64,000 nucleotides of DNA from Methanocatella intestini (GTDB lineage Archaea > Methanobacteriota > Methanobacteria > Methanobacteriales > Methanobacteriaceae). The position numbers were made by a program, and so were the translations under genes. The stretch is taken from assembly GCF_002252585.1 (NCBI RefSeq), contig NZ_NQLD01000006.1, one strand, 5' to 3'. The notes below the pieces were generated by a model that saw only the letters and a list, made by a program, of their open reading frames with translations, was not told the DNA's origin and did no database searches. This document shows, one piece after another, positions 63,567 to 64,000 of this stretch. Within the stretch, counting starts at the first letter, position 1. Every line of letters starts with the position of its first letter.

Positions 63567-64000
63567 TCAATAACTTTGGTGATGAATGCCTCGGAAGTTT
63601 CTCTGCACCCAGTATTTGGTTTTGAGAGAAAATCTTGTCCTAGCTCCTTCAAAAGTTCTTAATGTTTTTTTAATATGCTTAGGGAAAACTTTTTGAAAGA
63701 AATTTTCAATTTTATTACTTGTAGTTGGAACATTACTATTTTCAAGATGAAATGNAAGTTTCTCTGCACCCAGTATTTGGTTTTGAGAGAAAATCTTGTC
63801 CTAGCTCCTTCAAAAGTTCTTAATGTTTTTTTAATATGCTTAGGGAAAACTTTTTGAAAGAAATTTTCAATTTTATTACTTGTAGTTGGAACATTACTAT
63901 TTTAAGATGAAATGTTATTGTTTTAAAGTAAGGAATGATGAAAAACCACAATAAATTAAAAATAACTTTCGACAAATTGTTTTGTATACTAATAAGATAA
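63567..64000 (-). pseudogene. Transposase C-terminal remnant, internally duplicated and frameshifted
   Basis: Reading the minus strand, an open frame ends at TGA 63567-63569 and encodes FHLENSNVPTTSNKIENFF, then QKVFPKHIKKTLRTFEGA, then RTRFSLKTKYWVQRNF. The TTSNKIENFF-type motif with following basic helix is typical of the C-terminal end of DDE transposases of the MULE/ISL3-like kind. Upstream of the unresolved base at 63755 the same part is repeated (63756-63914), with one base missing in the second copy, and the frame then runs on as FFIIPYFKTITFHL to the window edge. The gene is therefore broken unless the duplication is an assembly error. Confidence 0.65.
63595..63914. repeat. Direct duplication of about 160 bases around an unresolved base
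   Basis: Bases 63595-63754 (160) and 63756-63914 (159) are the same sequence except for one missing C in the second copy (ATTTTCAAG against ATTTTAAG). The single N lies between them at 63755. The structure looks like a contig join or a collapsed/expanded repeat. Confidence 0.85.

Noticed and set aside
63675..63857. Plus-strand open frame crossing the unresolved base
   Set aside because: It spans the N and is antisense to the transposase remnant; composition and lack of start signal do not support it.

Overview
The window is AT-rich, densely coded archaeal DNA from a host-associated, pseudomurein-type methanogen of the order Methanobacteriales. It most resembles Methanobrevibacter smithii or a close relative. 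The support is: a complete mtrEDCBAFGH operon, an mvhDGAB hydrogenase operon, component A2 of the methyl-CoM reductase system, coenzyme F420 genes, an archaeal MreB, four very large adhesin-like proteins and a bile salt hydrolase, the last being a gut-adaptation gene. Identifications come from reading motifs and recognising families. No database search was run.

Layout. 1-271 is the 3' end of a Ser/Gly-rich protein. 346-2844 is a copper-type homeostasis island (CsoR-like regulator, CPC P-type ATPase, separate HMA chaperone) with two matching 16-bp palindromic operators. 2980-8309 holds type II GAPDH, an endonuclease IV-like protein, a membrane metallophosphoesterase, a stand-alone 3-hydroxyacyl-CoA dehydrogenase and an AAA ATPase. 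8327-10620 (minus) is methanogenesis marker 9, precorrin-2 dehydrogenase and hemA, followed by a small orphan and atwA (to 12781). 12874-20469 (minus) is a ten-gene run: unknown protein, MreB, RNase HII, ExbB-like, ExbD-like, PurO, CofE, CofD, GTP cyclohydrolase III and a TIM-barrel protein that may start at AUU. 20813-23861 (plus) is pssA, a DUF515-like membrane protein, a sortase and mptD. 23905-34636 contains bile salt hydrolase, MfnA, PEP synthase, ribosomal protein L10e, an osmoprotectant ABC transporter with fused permease and binding protein, Pcc1, a B-box-like membrane protein and a TmcAL-like protein. 34713-47928 is an A-B-A'-B' array of adhesin-like genes. 48095-63366 is pyrC, mvhBAGD, sufBC, a PRC-barrel protein, cobY, methanogenesis marker 14 and the mtr operon. 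63567-64000 is a broken transposase with a direct duplication around an unresolved base.

How the genes work together. Energy metabolism dominates: Mvh supplies H2-derived electrons, Mtr couples methyl transfer to sodium pumping, AtwA activates methyl-CoM reductase, CofD/CofE/GTP cyclohydrolase III make F420, MfnA feeds methanofuran, MptD feeds methanopterin, and HemA plus precorrin-2 dehydrogenase feed corrinoid/F430-type tetrapyrroles. A second theme is the cell surface: adhesins, sortase, MreB and an ExbBD-like ion channel in an organism with no outer membrane.

Items most worth following up: the paired archaeal CsoR operators; the ExbB with an HMA-like tail in a long MreB/F420 cluster; the sortase with candidate sorting tails on the adhesins; the 261-bp repeats in a 792-bp higher-order arrangement; conserved inverted repeats in adhesin leaders; palindromes in the mvh leader; and hairpin terminators built into stop codons.
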